Shown here one piece after another: positions 44,121 through 55,528 of a stretch of DNA of 64,000 bases. The stretch spans positions 85,249,001 to 85,313,000 of the forward strand of contig CM044313.1 of assembly GCA_024291935.2 (NCBI GenBank). The letters run 5' to 3'. The DNA comes from Okapia johnstoni (taxonomy: Eukaryota > Chordata > Mammalia > Artiodactyla > Giraffidae). Under the pieces are notes generated by a model, which saw only the letters and a program-made list of their open reading frames with translations, had not been told where the DNA came from and did not search any database. Each line of letters opens with the position of its first letter. Position 1 is the first letter of the stretch. Made by a program: the position numbers and the translations under genes.

Positions 44121-44409
44121 TTTGGAGACTAACAGAAGTCAGCTATTTTGAACTTGCAAGTCTCTAAATGTTTATTGTGTCTTTATTCACTTTCATTTCT
44201 GCTTGCAGATTGACACCTCCCCTCCCCATTTTTCCCTGAGCTCATTTTTTTGGGTAATATTTTGTAAGATGCAGCCAATAGTAACCAGTATTTTTTCCAC
44301 CTAAACTTCTTTTTTTCAAACATTTATCCCTTCCTGAGATATACAGGAAGTATATCTCAAAGATACTGCCAGTTCAGCTCAAGACAACAAAAATAGTATT
44401 TTGTCACAC
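44121..44409. other. Unassigned
   Basis: No feature is recognised. Confidence 0.5.
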
Positions 44410-44646
44410 CATTACATTAAAACGTTTTTCCAGCCTCAGTGATAATGTTCCTTGCTGCTTATCCCTCACAGGATGGAAGGGTTGAGGGTTTTCTCAGGTT
44501 TCCCTTATAAAGGCACTAAACCTACTCAAGAGAGCTCCATTCTCATAACCTAACCACTTACCAAAGGCCCCATCCCCTAATATCATCATATTAAGGGTTA
44601 AGATTTCAACATACGGATTTTAGAAGGACACACTCAGTCCATAACA
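44410..44646 (-). mobile_element. MaLR LTR (MLT1/MST-like), partial
   Basis: On the plus strand it reads as the complement of a MaLR LTR start: CTCATAACCTAACCACTTAC, CAAAGGCCCCATCCCCTAAT, AGATTTCAACATACGGATTT, CACTCAGTCCATAACAGCA. Confidence 0.8.
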
Positions 44647-44847
44647 GCACTGCCAAGTAAAAAAGTGCTGGGAAGTGTGAACATCAATGTACCTATGTTA
44701 AAATGGGAATAAGGTATTTATGAACAGTGGTAACACCTACCAAAATACCACTAAAAAGGATATATTTAATTGATATTTCTGATTGACAGAGCAGGTTTAT
44801 AAATTTGAAGGCAAAAAGCAGAAAAAAATTGCAGACATCTATTGATT

Positions 44848-44962
44848 GTAGACTGCCAAGCACCTGTGTCCTTGGAATTTTCTAGGCAAGGATACCAGAG
44901 TGGGTTGCCACTCCCTTCTTCAGGGGATTGTCCTGACCCAGGTATTGAACCTGGGTCTTCTG
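44848..44962 (-). mobile_element. Bov-tA SINE, left part (interrupted)
   Basis: Complement text from GTAGACTGCCAAGCACCTGT to GAACCTGGGTCTTCTGC. It breaks where two plus-strand SINEs enter and resumes at 45244. Confidence 0.9.
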
Positions 44963-45078
44963 CTTCCCTGATAGCTCAGTTGGTAAAGAATCCGGCTGCA
45001 ATGCAGGAGACCCTGGTTCAATTCTTGGGTCAGGAGGATCTCCTGGCAAAGGGATAGGCTACCCACTCCAGTATTCTT
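44963..45078 (+). mobile_element. Bov-tA SINE, first inserted copy (3'-truncated)
   Basis: TTCCCTGATAGCTCAGTTGG to CCACTCCAGTATTCTTGG, with B-box-like GGTTCAATTC. It ends at the internal CTTGG point and is followed directly by the next head. Confidence 0.92.
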
Positions 45079-45243
45079 GGGCTTCCCTTGTGATCAGCTG
45101 GTAAGGAAATCCGCCTGCAATGTGGGAGACCTGGGTTCGATCCCTGGGTTGGGAAGATCCCCTGGAGAAGGGAAAGCCTACCCACTGGTCCATGGGGTCA
45201 CAAAGAGTGGAATGGGACTGAGAGACTTGCACGTTCACTTTCA
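45079..45243 (+). mobile_element. Bov-tA SINE, second inserted copy
   Basis: GCTTCCCTTGTGATCAGCTG, perfect B-box-like GGTTCGATCC, ending in GACTTGCACGTTCACTTTCACT. With 44963-45078 it forms a head-to-tail dimer; this arrangement also looks like a single dimeric SINE insertion. Confidence 0.92.
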
Positions 45244-45293
45244 CTCCTGCATTGCTGGCAGATTCTTTACCATCTTAGCCACCAGGGAAGCCC
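45244..45293 (-). mobile_element. Bov-tA SINE, right part (interrupted)
   Basis: CCTGCATTGCTGGCAGATTC and TTAGCCACCAGGGAAGCCCC complete the minus-strand SINE that began at 44848. Confidence 0.9.
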
Positions 45294-46687
45294 CTCCACC
45301 AGAAGAAATAGCAACAGAAATTTTGATTATTTTGTAAATTGTGAATGAGTTTTATCAATAGTTTTCCAATATTTTAAATATTGCTAGTATAGATTATATC
45401 TTGGAATTCTGAAGTATTTTGCTTTATTAATGAACACTGCCCAAACAGGAAATAATACAAAATTGAAAGTTAAGGTCATATCTAAAATATACAGATATGT
45501 GCAATTATTTCTCCAGATATGTTACATACATTGAAAGTATACATGGGTTTGTTTATTATGTATAATGAGATATATTCCAGTACATAATACAGACATTATA
45601 TTACTATATATGTTATTTCTCCCGCCTGAGTGTGTGTGTCTCCTCTTCTGCATTTCTTAGGATAAATGGCAACTTTAAGGTAGACTCCAAGACAAGGATT
45701 AGTCAAATACAATGGCAGATACTTCCAGATGTCTTGTGCTAAGGACTGTTGCAGTAACTGCACTACATAAGGAGCACAGCTAGGGGCTCCATGCTTCATG
45801 TGGGCTAGATTATATTTACAAAGATCAGACTGAACTTTTGAATAATCATAGTGAGTAGAGTTTCACTACATTCTCAACATCTGCTCAAAGAAATTTGCAT
45901 AGATACCACATGTGATAACCAGCAGATAATGCTTCAAACTCTACAGACATTTTAAGCTAAAGTTTGTACTATATTTCCTAGCTGAAGGAGCAGTTCTACT
46001 TCAAAATTTTTTCATTTCAGGGGAAAATTTAACCTTTTCTGTTATTTCAGTGAATCATCATTGTTTAGTAAGGGAAAATAGTGTAAAGTTAGTTGAAACT
46101 AAGAGAAAAAAATATAGTTTGGTAACAGAAACCAAAAATGCAAATGGGGAAAAGAAGCAATTTACATAAATGTTCGAAGGAGGCTTAACAAAAAGAGTCT
46201 TTCTGTTGTTTGGAATTTTAGTGACTAGAAAAATATACTAGGCAATTATTAAATTAAATATATTCATGTAAACAGTTTAGAACCATATTGCTTATAAAGG
46301 GAAACCTTGATTGGCATGAATAGACTTTGTATAACCATGAAGTGATATGTCACATTTTGTGAAGACATGACTGCAAGTTTTCCATTTTATTAGCCTGATA
46401 ATTTACTTTTGGATTATTATTATTATTATTATTTGGAAAGAGGGAGCCATTATTTCTAATTAGAGGAATCAGCTGCTTTCTTTGGTAATTTTCTTTTTTC
46501 TTTATCACTTCAAGATGTCTAATTATGCAGTAGAATTATATTTAAATTTCCAAAACTTAAAATGTATTTTTGCAGAGCACTCATTAAAATAGTCACACCT
46601 TGCGTACATTAAACTCCAAATGTGAATAATCTGTTTTTAACAAAGGATCAAATATTATGATGATTCATTCAAATTATCTCTTGAAAG
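45294..46687. other. Unassigned AT-rich sequence with (ATT)7
   Basis: About 1.4 kb with no gene or repeat family recognised. An (ATT)n run lies at 46413-46434. Confidence 0.5.
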
Positions 46688-46735
46688 AAAGTTACTCAGC
46701 TGTGTCCGACTCTATGTGACTCCAGGGGCTGTACA
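46688..46735 (-). mobile_element. Bov-tA SINE tail scrap
   Basis: TTACTCAGCTGTGTCCGACTC and TATGTGACTCCAGGGGCTGTA: only about 45 bp of the 3' end remains. Confidence 0.75.
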
Positions 46736-46876
46736 AATATTTCATTATTTCATTTATTTTATATAAGCTTCCTGAAGCAAATACATTTTTCATAAAGTGA
46801 AAAATAACAGATCAGTAACAATGGAAAAAGTTCATGCATCAACATAAGAAATTGTGTATAAATCCTTGTTAATACA

Positions 46877-47110
46877 GTTAACCCTTGAACAAAGGGGTAA
46901 AGCTGCACGTCCACTTATACATGGATATTTTCAAATAGTAAAAAATACAGCACTACATGGGCCATGCTTGATTGAATCTGTCCAGATATAGAAGAGCTGA
47001 TTGCAAATTATAGGTGGGTTAGCTTCTGAGTTTTACAGGGGTAAGCAGTACTCAGTTTTTTCTCTCTTATGTAGGTTATTTCAATGGTATATGACAAATG
47101 AAAATAATAG
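46877..47110 (+). mobile_element. Tigger-group DNA transposon remnant (MER2-like)
   Basis: The start CAGTTAACCCTTGAACAA, followed by GTCCACTTATACATGGATAT, is the terminal sequence of a common mammalian Tigger-type element. The right terminus is not seen. Confidence 0.7.
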
Positions 47111-47639
47111 AAACGTAGATGACTTTCTTATTGCTTCGATTTTTTAAAAATATTAAAATATATTAAAGATAATGTCTATAGAAATTCAACATTTTAATGG
47201 AGTACTTTCTCACACAAAAGACAACCATACATTTTATGAACATTTACAAAATTTGATTTTCTATATGTAAAATTACATTTATGAATTTATACATTGTAGT
47301 AATTCTGAAAATATTATAAAGAAAAAGGAACCCACATCTTGTAAATATTTTACATGTCTTTCAAATAAAATGTTTGTTTATAAATACTTATAAATAATAC
47401 TGTATTTTGAATCTTTAAAATCTGGTTTCTTTTTTTTTATTAGTTTTTTTTTTTTTTCTAAAGGGATTACCATTTCTAAACTACTTTTTTATATAGGGAG
47501 CCCAGTTCAATTTGCATTTAATGTTCTGACACATAATTCTTACCCCTTCTAGGAATTTAAACATCAATCAAACAAGAGTCTTATACCTACCCAGCAATGT
47601 AGGTTTCTCATGCTCACATTCATTCATTTCTCTGTTTCT
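47111..47639. other. Unassigned; T-rich run at 47426-47458
   Basis: AT-rich with T9 and T14 runs. No gene is recognised. Confidence 0.5.
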
Positions 47640-48470
47640 TTTTAAATTTTGGTAAAGTAGATATAACATAAAATTTGCCAAGTTAACCATTTTTAATTGT
47701 ATATTTCAGTAGTGTTATATGAAAACAATCTCCAGAACTTTTTCATTTTGCAAAATTCAAACCCTATACTCATTAAATGGCTTCTTATTTCCCCTTTTCT
47801 CTAGCCTCTGGCATCCACCCCTCAACTCTGTCTCTATGAACTTGAATACTTTAGATATCTCATAGAAATAGAATTAAATTTTCTGTTTTGACTGACATTT
47901 CACTTAGCTTGATTTTGGCAAGATTCATCAGTGCTCTAATGTGTCAAAATGGCTTTCCTTTCACGGTTAAGCAATGTTCCATTTTATGTATATACTACAT
48001 TTTGTTTATTCATTTATCTCTTGAGAGGCATTTGGGTTGCCTTTATATTTTGATTGTTAGAGACCAATATGTATGCTCACATGCTGCTGGGTAAGCTGCT
48101 GTGAAAAAGAGTGTGCAAACATTTTTTTAAGACCCTGGTTTCAGTTCAATATCAAGAAATGGAATTGTTAAATATTTTATGTAGTATTTTATTTTATTTT
48201 TTTGAGACACTGTTGTACTATTATCCCTTGTGACTGCACCATTTTGTCTTCCCACCAACAGTGCACAGGGGTTCTAATTCTTACACATCTTTACCAATAT
48301 TTATTATTTTCTTTTTTTTTATACTAAGTATCCTAATGGGTGTGAGATGATATCTCATTGGGTTTTGATTTAATTTGCCTAGTGATTAGCAATGTTGAAT
48401 ATCTTTTCATGTGCTTGTTGGTTTTCATGAATTTCTTGCATTGTTGGTTTTCATGAATTTCTTGCATTTG
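47640..48470 (-). mobile_element. L1M 3' UTR, long fragment
   Basis: It reads as the L1M complement over 0.8 kb: CATAAAATTTGCCAAGTTAA, GCCTCTGGCATCCACCCCTC, TGACATTTCACTTAGCTTGA, CAATGTTCCATTTTATGTAT, TTCCCACCAACAGTGCACAG and GGTGTGAGATGATATCTCAT. A 26-bp tandem duplication sits at its right end. Confidence 0.92.
48415..48466. repeat. Perfect 26-bp tandem duplication
   Basis: TTGTTGGTTTTCATGAATTT plus CTTGCA occurs twice with no spacer (48415-48440 and 48441-48466). Confidence 0.96.
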
Positions 48471-48552
48471 GATGTGTCTCATTCCTGCTTCTGATCTCAG
48501 AGATGCATGATACATATTAAATTTGTATGCACACATACAGACATAGATGGGC

Positions 48553-48593
48553 AGGGAAATTCTTTACCACTATAACCACCTAGAAAGCCCCTA
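48553..48593 (-). mobile_element. Bov-tA SINE head scrap
   Basis: GGGAAATTCTTTACCACTAT and AACCACCTAGAAAGCCCC: only the head complement remains. Confidence 0.65.
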
Positions 48594-48599
48594 TAGTCA

Positions 48600-49130
48600 G
48601 TCCTAGCTTATTGACAGTGATGTTCCTGGCTAGGAAAGCCTGAGGCACCGACCTAGGCCATATTTACTCACAGAAAATCCCACAGACATCGCCTTATCCT
48701 ATCAGGGCCAATGCTGTGGCTGCACCAGCCCTTGTGATTCTCATTATGATTGCAGGATGCACCCACGCAAAACCATCAGGCAAGTTTGAAGAACAAGATT
48801 TATTCTTTATAAGTCCTGAAGGGTACATGGCATGTTCAATGGTCACACAATAAGGCTGAGAGGAGAGAGAAGGAATGCAAATCTGGGGCTCAATGATGTC
48901 AATGGATGGGGTGTCTAGGGTTTCCAGGGTTAACTCTTTATTGTCAATTTTAAAGCATTAAAACTGGAATTAGGATGCAGGAAGGTAAATTAGAGTCACT
49001 TAAGTCTTCATGCCCTGGTCTTTCTAAAAGAGAAACTTCATGGGTGGATGCAGTTTGGTTTCCTTGTTTGTTTTGCTGGAAGTTGTGTCATACAGCTGGC
49101 AATATATTTATCTAAGATGGATGTTTCTGT
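48600..49130 (-). mobile_element. Possible ERV LTR
   Basis: Less AT-rich than the flanks, with an AAGATTTATTCTTTATAAGT stretch (polyadenylation-type signals on the minus strand) and no other repeat match. I could not define ends or a TSD. Confidence 0.3.
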
Positions 49131-50246
49131 AATTCAAACTTAATATCTGGCACTTATGTTACAGTAAAAAAGCTTGATGTCAAGCATTGCAGTATGGAAT
49201 AAATTAATTTTAAAATTTAAATACACTACAATATGGAATTGGAAAACAGATTTAATACCCGATGTATTTATTTTATTTCATATTTCCAGTATTTTTCTTG
49301 AGTTTTCTTCATATATAAAACGTTTCATCTGCATATAACATTTTATTTTCTGCAGTTGTGTGTCCATTCTATATAACTTTTAAAAATCTTGAGGAATTAA
49401 CACAATTATTGTCTTTCATCTCAATAGAATTGTGTAGCCAAGGCTTCAGACTCAGAATTTTAATAAATTGTGATATTTATTTATTTCCTTACTGAATTTA
49501 AGAAAGACACTTCACTCATGCATTATGGAAAGCTGTGTGTACCTGTCACCTACTCTTTCACCCCAAATGTGACATAAGTTTAGCTCTATTTGGAATAAAT
49601 TTGGGCCTTTTACCAAACTTTTCCTAATCGCTAGTCTCTCACTGCCTCTCCTCAGGTGAGAGTGATGCAGTTTCAATACTGGGAAATGGCTTAACTCCAC
49701 CTCTCCTGAGGCTGAACAAGAGGGGGAAAAAAAGCACTTCTAACCTTATTTTCCTGTTTTCCTCTTGATGATATCAAAAAATAAGTTAGTCAAGGGACTT
49801 GGAAAAAAAAATTTACTGTCCCTAGGTACTACAGAATAACTAAATCTCCAAATTCTTTAATAAGCTTTTCCTCATTTCATCAATGTAGCTTTTCAAAATA
49901 TTGTTGTTTTTTTTTATATTACATGTATCATTCTGCAAATTCTTGTGGGGGGAAGGTTACTGTTGTTTGATACAAAATTAGATTTGTGTGCTATTAAACA
50001 ATTACTTTTAGTCTTTTATAACCAATTAAAAGCTTTCATATATACTTCTTTTATTATTGTAAAATCATGTGCAATGGTGGAACATACGTTGTTATCCTAT
50101 CCTGTAATTCAGAAAAGTGAATTTTGTAAAACTAAATGACTCTTTTAAGATTTTTCACTTATATGTGTGTGTGTATGTGTATTATCTGGTAAGTCAATAA
50201 AATGCTTTCTAACAAGTCCAAGAGAAAATTAAAAGTTCGCATCAGT

Positions 50247-50277
<31 letters not shown>

Positions 50278-51326
50278 TGGTTTTCCTTGGATTGCACTTA
50301 CATCATCATGCTGAGACAAAAATGTCTAAAATGTAAAGAAAAAGTAAACTTAGGTAAAACTTATAACATCATACATCTCAGTTTGAAAAACATTACTTAT
50401 TTGTGTTGTGTGTGATTGTGTATGTATATAAATTTCTCTGTGTGTAAAGTATTTGTTGAAATAATCATGAATATGATTTTCTTCACAATAGTAGGCTGTA
50501 GAACCAGTATATACAACAATCTATTTCTTTTATTAAATTTTATCTGCTGAATATGATTAATAAAGCATGCAGAAGAGAAAAAAATTACCTACTGGGCATC
50601 AGAAGTTCCTTATTAAAGTTAAAGACACTAATATATTCCCAAGAGTACAATTAAATATAAAACAAATCAATTGTGTATAGCCCAGAGAATAGTTGATGAG
50701 TGAAGACCTGTTAAATAATGAGAAAGTTGGTCCTATTAAAAATGTCATAGTAACTAGCATGCTTATTTCTTCTACCTCAAATAGTTTTAGCAGACCAAAT
50801 AAGATGAAATATATCTAGACAACTTCTATTTCTATCTGGAAATTAATGGAAGATAAATTTAGAACTATCATATTAAGTTTGATATACTAAGTCTTAGTAC
50901 CATGCTAAATGCAAGTAATGTATACAACTAATATTCAGTGTAATTTTAAAATTTGAATATTTTTAACATTTATTGCATGAAAATATTGACATAATAATGG
51001 TATAAATTATCATCAAATAATCTCAACTTTCAATTTATTTTAATAATTCTCTATGAAAAAGATGGTCTAAAATACACTGAACCATTGTTATGAAATAATT
51101 GTCTATATCATGAAGTATCATGAGGCTTAAACCTTAAACAATAACCCACTAAATGAATTAAAATACAGTATCTGGACATCTCACTTTTGATCTATCTGGT
51201 TAATATTTTCTTGACTCTTCCAAATAATTTTTGTTATAAATCAAATTTAATTCAATTAAAAGTCAAATTATATGCAGTTAGTTTTCTAACAATTCAACAT
51301 TTTAAAATTAATTTATTTGTAGTTAT
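49131..51326. other. Unassigned AT-rich sequence with GT repeats
   Basis: About 2.2 kb with no gene or transposable element recognised. (TG)n at 50251-50278 and a shorter GT run near 50165-50182. Confidence 0.5.
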
Positions 51327-51335
51327 ATATAAATG

Positions 51336-51572
51336 GCCACCTGATGTGAAGAACTGACTCATTAGAAAAAACCCTGATGCTGGGAAAGATTGAAGACAGG
51401 AGGAGAAGGGGACAACAGAGGATGAGATGGTTGGATTGCATCACCGACTCGATGGACATGAGTTTGGGTAAGCTCTGGGAGTTGGTGATGGACAGGGAAG
51501 CCTGGTGTGCTGCGGTCCATAGGGTCACAAAGAGTCAAACATGACTGAGCGACTGAACAGAACTGAACTGAA
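51336..51572 (+). mobile_element. BovB 3' end with TSD
   Basis: From GCCACCTGATGTGAAGAAC to GAACAGAACTGAACTGA. A perfect 9-bp TSD, ATATAAATG, is at 51327-51335 and 51573-51581. Confidence 0.95.
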
Positions 51573-51581
51573 ATATAAATG

Positions 51582-52039
51582 TATTTTAGGTATCAGTATG
51601 TTACAACTGGGTTTAAGAAAATAAATTAAACCTATTTTAAAAATCTGTGGATGTGAAAGCAGGATTCCTCAGCTCTAGAGAGCATCATGGAAGGATTCCT
51701 CATAAATAATAATTTTATTTAATATGAATCAGTCAAAAATATAAGCATGTATGTATAGCTTTCAACAATGGATCTCCTTAGACTGGAGCTCTATCTATAC
51801 ACGGACTTAAGAAAAATGTAACTGTAACTTTGGCAACTATATTTATATAAATACTACATTTTTGATCATGGCCTGCAATTTCAATTGAAGCTGTTCTAAC
51901 TACAGCTTAATTTTGTTGGACCCCATCCTTTTGAAAGCTCTGCCTAGCGATCTTCTCTGCTTCATTTAGTAACACACGCCTTTCCAACTTCTGCTTTTCT
52001 CTCACACCTTCTCAAATATTTTGCACTCCAAGTGTGGGC
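51582..52039. other. Unassigned AT-rich sequence
   Basis: No feature is recognised. Confidence 0.5.
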
Positions 52040-52330
52040 CTTACGCTCCCTCGGAAGATCTTTTGACGAATTCACCCATGACGTTCATAATGCAAAATCC
52101 AGCAATTCTAACTCCATAACCAACTTGACCTGTTATCAGTGCTTGGCACAATTGATCACTTTATCCTTCCTGAAGAACTGTCTTTCACTTAATTTTCCGA
52201 ACATTGTGTCCCTTTTTGGTTTACAGCTTATTTCATGGTTGATACTTCTAAGAATTCTTTGCTGGATTCTGTTAATTTTCCTAGCTTTCAAATTTTGTCA
52301 ACTCCTCTTCTATTCCCCACCAAATCTCTC
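52040..52330 (+). mobile_element. L2-like LINE fragment
   Basis: TTGGCACAATTGATCACTTT, TCCTTCCTGAAGAACTGTCT and the following pyrimidine-rich text follow an L2 coding stretch I recall. Strongly decayed; the frame at 52032-52355 is residual. Confidence 0.5.
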
Positions 52331-52584
52331 ATCTATCTCTTTCAGTAACACATAGTTGCTGATCTGACAAATTTGTAACTTCAGCTAAAATTTCTGGCAG
52401 GAAATCCATACACAACTGCCACTTCTGTTAAATTAGCACGTAAATATTTAATAGCATCAAACACAATATGTCATTCAGCAATTGCTTTGATATTATATAC
52501 TACATCATGGCCAACACTGACCATTGTTTGCCATAGCAACTATAACCACCCTTGCCAAAGATAACACCATCTCTTTCCTAGATT

Positions 52585-52626
52585 TTGTGTGTGTGTGTGT
52601 TTTGTGTGTGTGTGTGTGTGTGTGTG
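52585..52626. repeat. (GT)n microsatellite abutting a SINE tail
   Basis: GT run interrupted by TTT at 52600-52603. It joins directly to the minus-strand SINE that begins at 52627. Confidence 0.95.
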
Positions 52627-52838
52627 CACATGTTCAGTTGTGTCCAACTCTTTGTGATTGCGTGGACTGTAGCTCACCAGGCTCCTCTGTCCATGGAATT
52701 CTCGGGCAAAAATACTGGAGCAGATTGCCATTTCTTACTTCAAGGATCTTCCTGAACCAGGGTTTGAACTCACGTCTCCTGTGTCTCCTGCAATGGCAGG
52801 CAGATTCTTTACTACTGCACCACCTGAGCCATTAACTC
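52627..52838 (-). mobile_element. Bov-tA SINE
   Basis: Minus-strand copy: CATGTTCAGTTGTGTCCAAC on the left, TACTGCACCACCTGAGCC on the right, with an internal TCTCCTGTGTCTCCTG duplication. Confidence 0.92.
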
Positions 52839-52952
52839 ATCTCCCTGTTTCTCCTTTTGCTCTGTCCCAAGAATTTAGTCTTCATACATTACCCAAGGGA
52901 TCATTTTCAGATATCAATGAATTGATCACCTCTGTGGTCATATCTGGGTGCT

Positions 52953-53165
52953 TCTCTGACATCTCAAGTGGTAAAGAATCCATCTTCTAATGCAGGAGAT
53001 GCAAAAAACTTGGGTTTGATCCCTCGATGGGGAAGATCCCCTGGAGGAGGAAATGGCCTTCCACTCCAGTATTCTTGCTTACAAAATCCCATGGACAGAG
53101 AAGCCTGAGGGGCTACAGTCCATAGTGTCACAAAGAGTCAGGCATGACTAAGTATGCAGGTACAC
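52953..53165 (+). mobile_element. Bov-tA SINE
   Basis: GCTTCTCTGACATCTCAAGT, B-box-like GGGTTTGATCC, and GGCATGACTAAGTATGCAG. Confidence 0.92.
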
Positions 53166-53174
53166 AAGCACAGG

Positions 53175-53345
53175 CCATATTTATTCAGTGGCTTCCTTCA
53201 CATTTAGAACAAAGTCCAAAATCATTAAAATTTCTACAAAACCGTGTGCAATCTTGAACTTTTCCTCCCTGTCGTCAACTCTTACAACTATCCCTATTTT
53301 TCAGTGTGCATCAGCTACACTGGCATTGTCTTGACTTTTGGCCTC
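53175..53345 (+). mobile_element. L2 LINE fragment (3' portion)
   Basis: GTGGCTTCCTTCACATTTAG, AACAAAGTCCAAAATCATTA and CAGCTACACTGGCATTGTC match the order of the L2 3' coding region. It may continue weakly after the SINE scrap, to about 53740. Confidence 0.65.
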
Positions 53346-53400
53346 AAAGAAAAAAAGTTTTTTTCATACTCTTTGCAATGACTAGAAGACACCAGTCTTC

Positions 53401-53458
53401 ACTGGTGGGCTACGGTCCATGGGTTTGCAAAGAGTCGGGCATGACTGAGCGATGAACA
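53401..53458 (+). mobile_element. Bov-tA SINE tail scrap
   Basis: GGTGGGCTACGGTCCATGGG and GTCGGGCATGACTGAGCGAT. Only the 3' end is present. Confidence 0.85.
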
Positions 53459-53871
53459 CTATATGAACTCTGACAAGGAGCAACCTTGATCATACAGTGG
53501 CAATGTGAGCTAAATATATTCCTCTACCAAAAGAGAAATTGTTCCTTCCTATCTGTTCTGTCTCTGTGTTCAAGGCACTTGTTCTATTCAATTACTCTGC
53601 CTTCTTATCCCTCAGGCTTAATATTAGATATTGTTCACAGCTGTCAGTATTGCCAAGTTGTTATACAGGTGTCTTCTTTTGTGGGGTCTCTACAACTAAT
53701 TCATGTCTTTGTAAATATTCCCTTTATTAAATTGTCCTCAACTTACCCAATTTGAGTGTTTCATTTGTTTTGGAACAGAACATTGCCAGAAATTATAGCT
53801 GTTAAAATGGTTAAATACATCCTTTATAGATCTTTCCTAATATTTTACCTTGAGATATTACATATTTACAT

Positions 53872-54556
53872 CAGTTCAGTTCAGTTCAGTTCAGTCGCTC
53901 AGTCGTGTCCGACTCTTTGTGACCCCATGAATTGCAGCACGCCAGGCCTCTTTGTCCATCACCAACTCCCGTAGTCCACCCAAACCCATGTCCATCGAGT
54001 CGGTGATGCCATCCAATCATCTCATCCTCTGTCGTCCCCTTCTCCTCCCACTCCCAATCCTACCCAGCATCAGGGTCTTTTCCAATGAGTCAACCCTTCG
54101 CATGAGGTGGCCAAAGTATTGGAGTTTCAGCTTCAACATCAGACCTTCCAGTGAACACCCAGGATTGATCTCTTTTAGGATGGATTGATTGGATCTCGTT
54201 GCAGTCCAAGGGACTCTCAAGAGTCTTCTCCAACACCACAGTTCAAAAACATCAATTCTTCGGCGCTCAGCTTTCTTCACCGTCCAACTCTCACATCCAT
54301 ACATGACTATTGGAAAAACCATAGCCTTGACTAGATGAACTTTTGTTGGCAAAGTAATGTCTCTACTTTTAAATATGCTATCTAGGTTGGCCATAACCTT
54401 CCTTCCAAGGAGTAAGCGTCTTTTAATTTCATGGCTGCAATCACCATCAGCAGTGATTTTGGAGCCCAAAAACATAAAGTCTGACCTGTTTCCACTGTTT
54501 CCCCATCTATTTCCCATGAAGTGATGAGACCAGATGCCATGATCTTAGTTTTCTGA
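53872..54556 (-). mobile_element. BovB LINE, 5'-truncated with TSD
   Basis: (TTCAG)n tail complement on the left; the coding region on the right is truncated at ...GATCTTAGTTTTCTGA. A perfect 12-bp TSD, ACATATTTACAT, is at 53860-53871 and 54557-54568. Confidence 0.96.
54017..54517 (-). pseudogene. BovB C-terminal ORF fragment
   Basis: 166 residues remain open: ITADGDCSHEIKRRLLLGRK, MYGCESWTVKKAERRRID, LWCWRRLLRVPWTA, then [18 protein letters not shown]. This copy keeps CGA after ATG, so the frame passes the site where many other copies stop. The catalytic YADD region is missing through 5' truncation. Confidence 0.9.
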
Positions 54557-54568
54557 ACATATTTACAT

Positions 54569-55108
54569 AAGTAACATTTAATGTAGCATTGCACTTTAGT
54601 ACTATGGTGCAGGTATGCAATTTACTGCTTTTAAAAATTCCGAGAGCTGGATCATTTGAAAACTCAGAGGTTGCTTTCTAGATTTTTGTCTATGAATAAA
54701 TAATTTTGACTAAATATGGGAGAGGTAAATCTTACTTTTTGCATTTTTTTCAATTTATGATTGATGACTAAGAACCAGCTCAAAGGCATCAAAAGAGCCA
54801 CATGTCAATCCATGTGAGATAACCAGCATGATAGTCAACAACTGCTACATATAGTTGTCAAAAAATGCCCTAATGATGAGTTCTACTTTCCATTCAAAAT
54901 TAGAACTCAAATGTTCTGTACAGTCAATGCCATTTGATATTTTCTTAAAGAATTATTATGAATCTTCAATCACTCAAATTATATTAGCTTTGGACTGAAG
55001 AATATATATGGTTATATCTAAACCTTGTGTTTCTTAAATTCTAAATATTAATTGTTTAATCATTTAGATACATTTTATTGATATTTATATGTTTCCTCCT
55101 TCAATCAA
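54569..55108. other. Unassigned AT-rich sequence
   Basis: No feature is recognised. Confidence 0.5.
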
Positions 55109-55306
55109 TAGGTGGCACAGTGGTAAACAATCCACCAGCCAATGAAGGGGGCACAAGAGTTGCGGCTTAGATCCCTGGTTTAGGAAGATCTCTTGCAAGC
55201 GGGGCTGGAAACCCACTATAATATTCTTGCCTGGAAAATTCCGTGGACAGAGGAGCCTGGAAGGCTTCAGTCCCTAGGATCACAAAGAGTTAGACGTGAC
55301 TGAGCA
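55109..55306 (+). mobile_element. Bov-tA SINE, degraded
   Basis: GGTGGCACAGTGGTAAACAA, a mutated B box (GGCTTAGATCCC), GACGTGACTGAGCATACC. Confidence 0.88.
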
Positions 55307-55528
55307 TACCTAATCAGAATGTGTATATTAATAAATTTTATAATAATAAATCAATCTATGCCAGCAATATGATCAACTTGATTGATTTGTAACTTCTTTG
55401 AAAATCTGTCTTATATATGTATTGATAAAATTTTGCTTAGGATTTTTACAAATACTTTAAACTGTGAGATAAATTTATAATTTTGCACAATTTCTATAAT
55501 CTTTAAGTAGTTTTGGCATTAATGTTAT

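Noticed and set aside
52032..52355. 107-residue frame as a host gene
   Set aside because: The text follows a decayed L2-like LINE and has no independent support.
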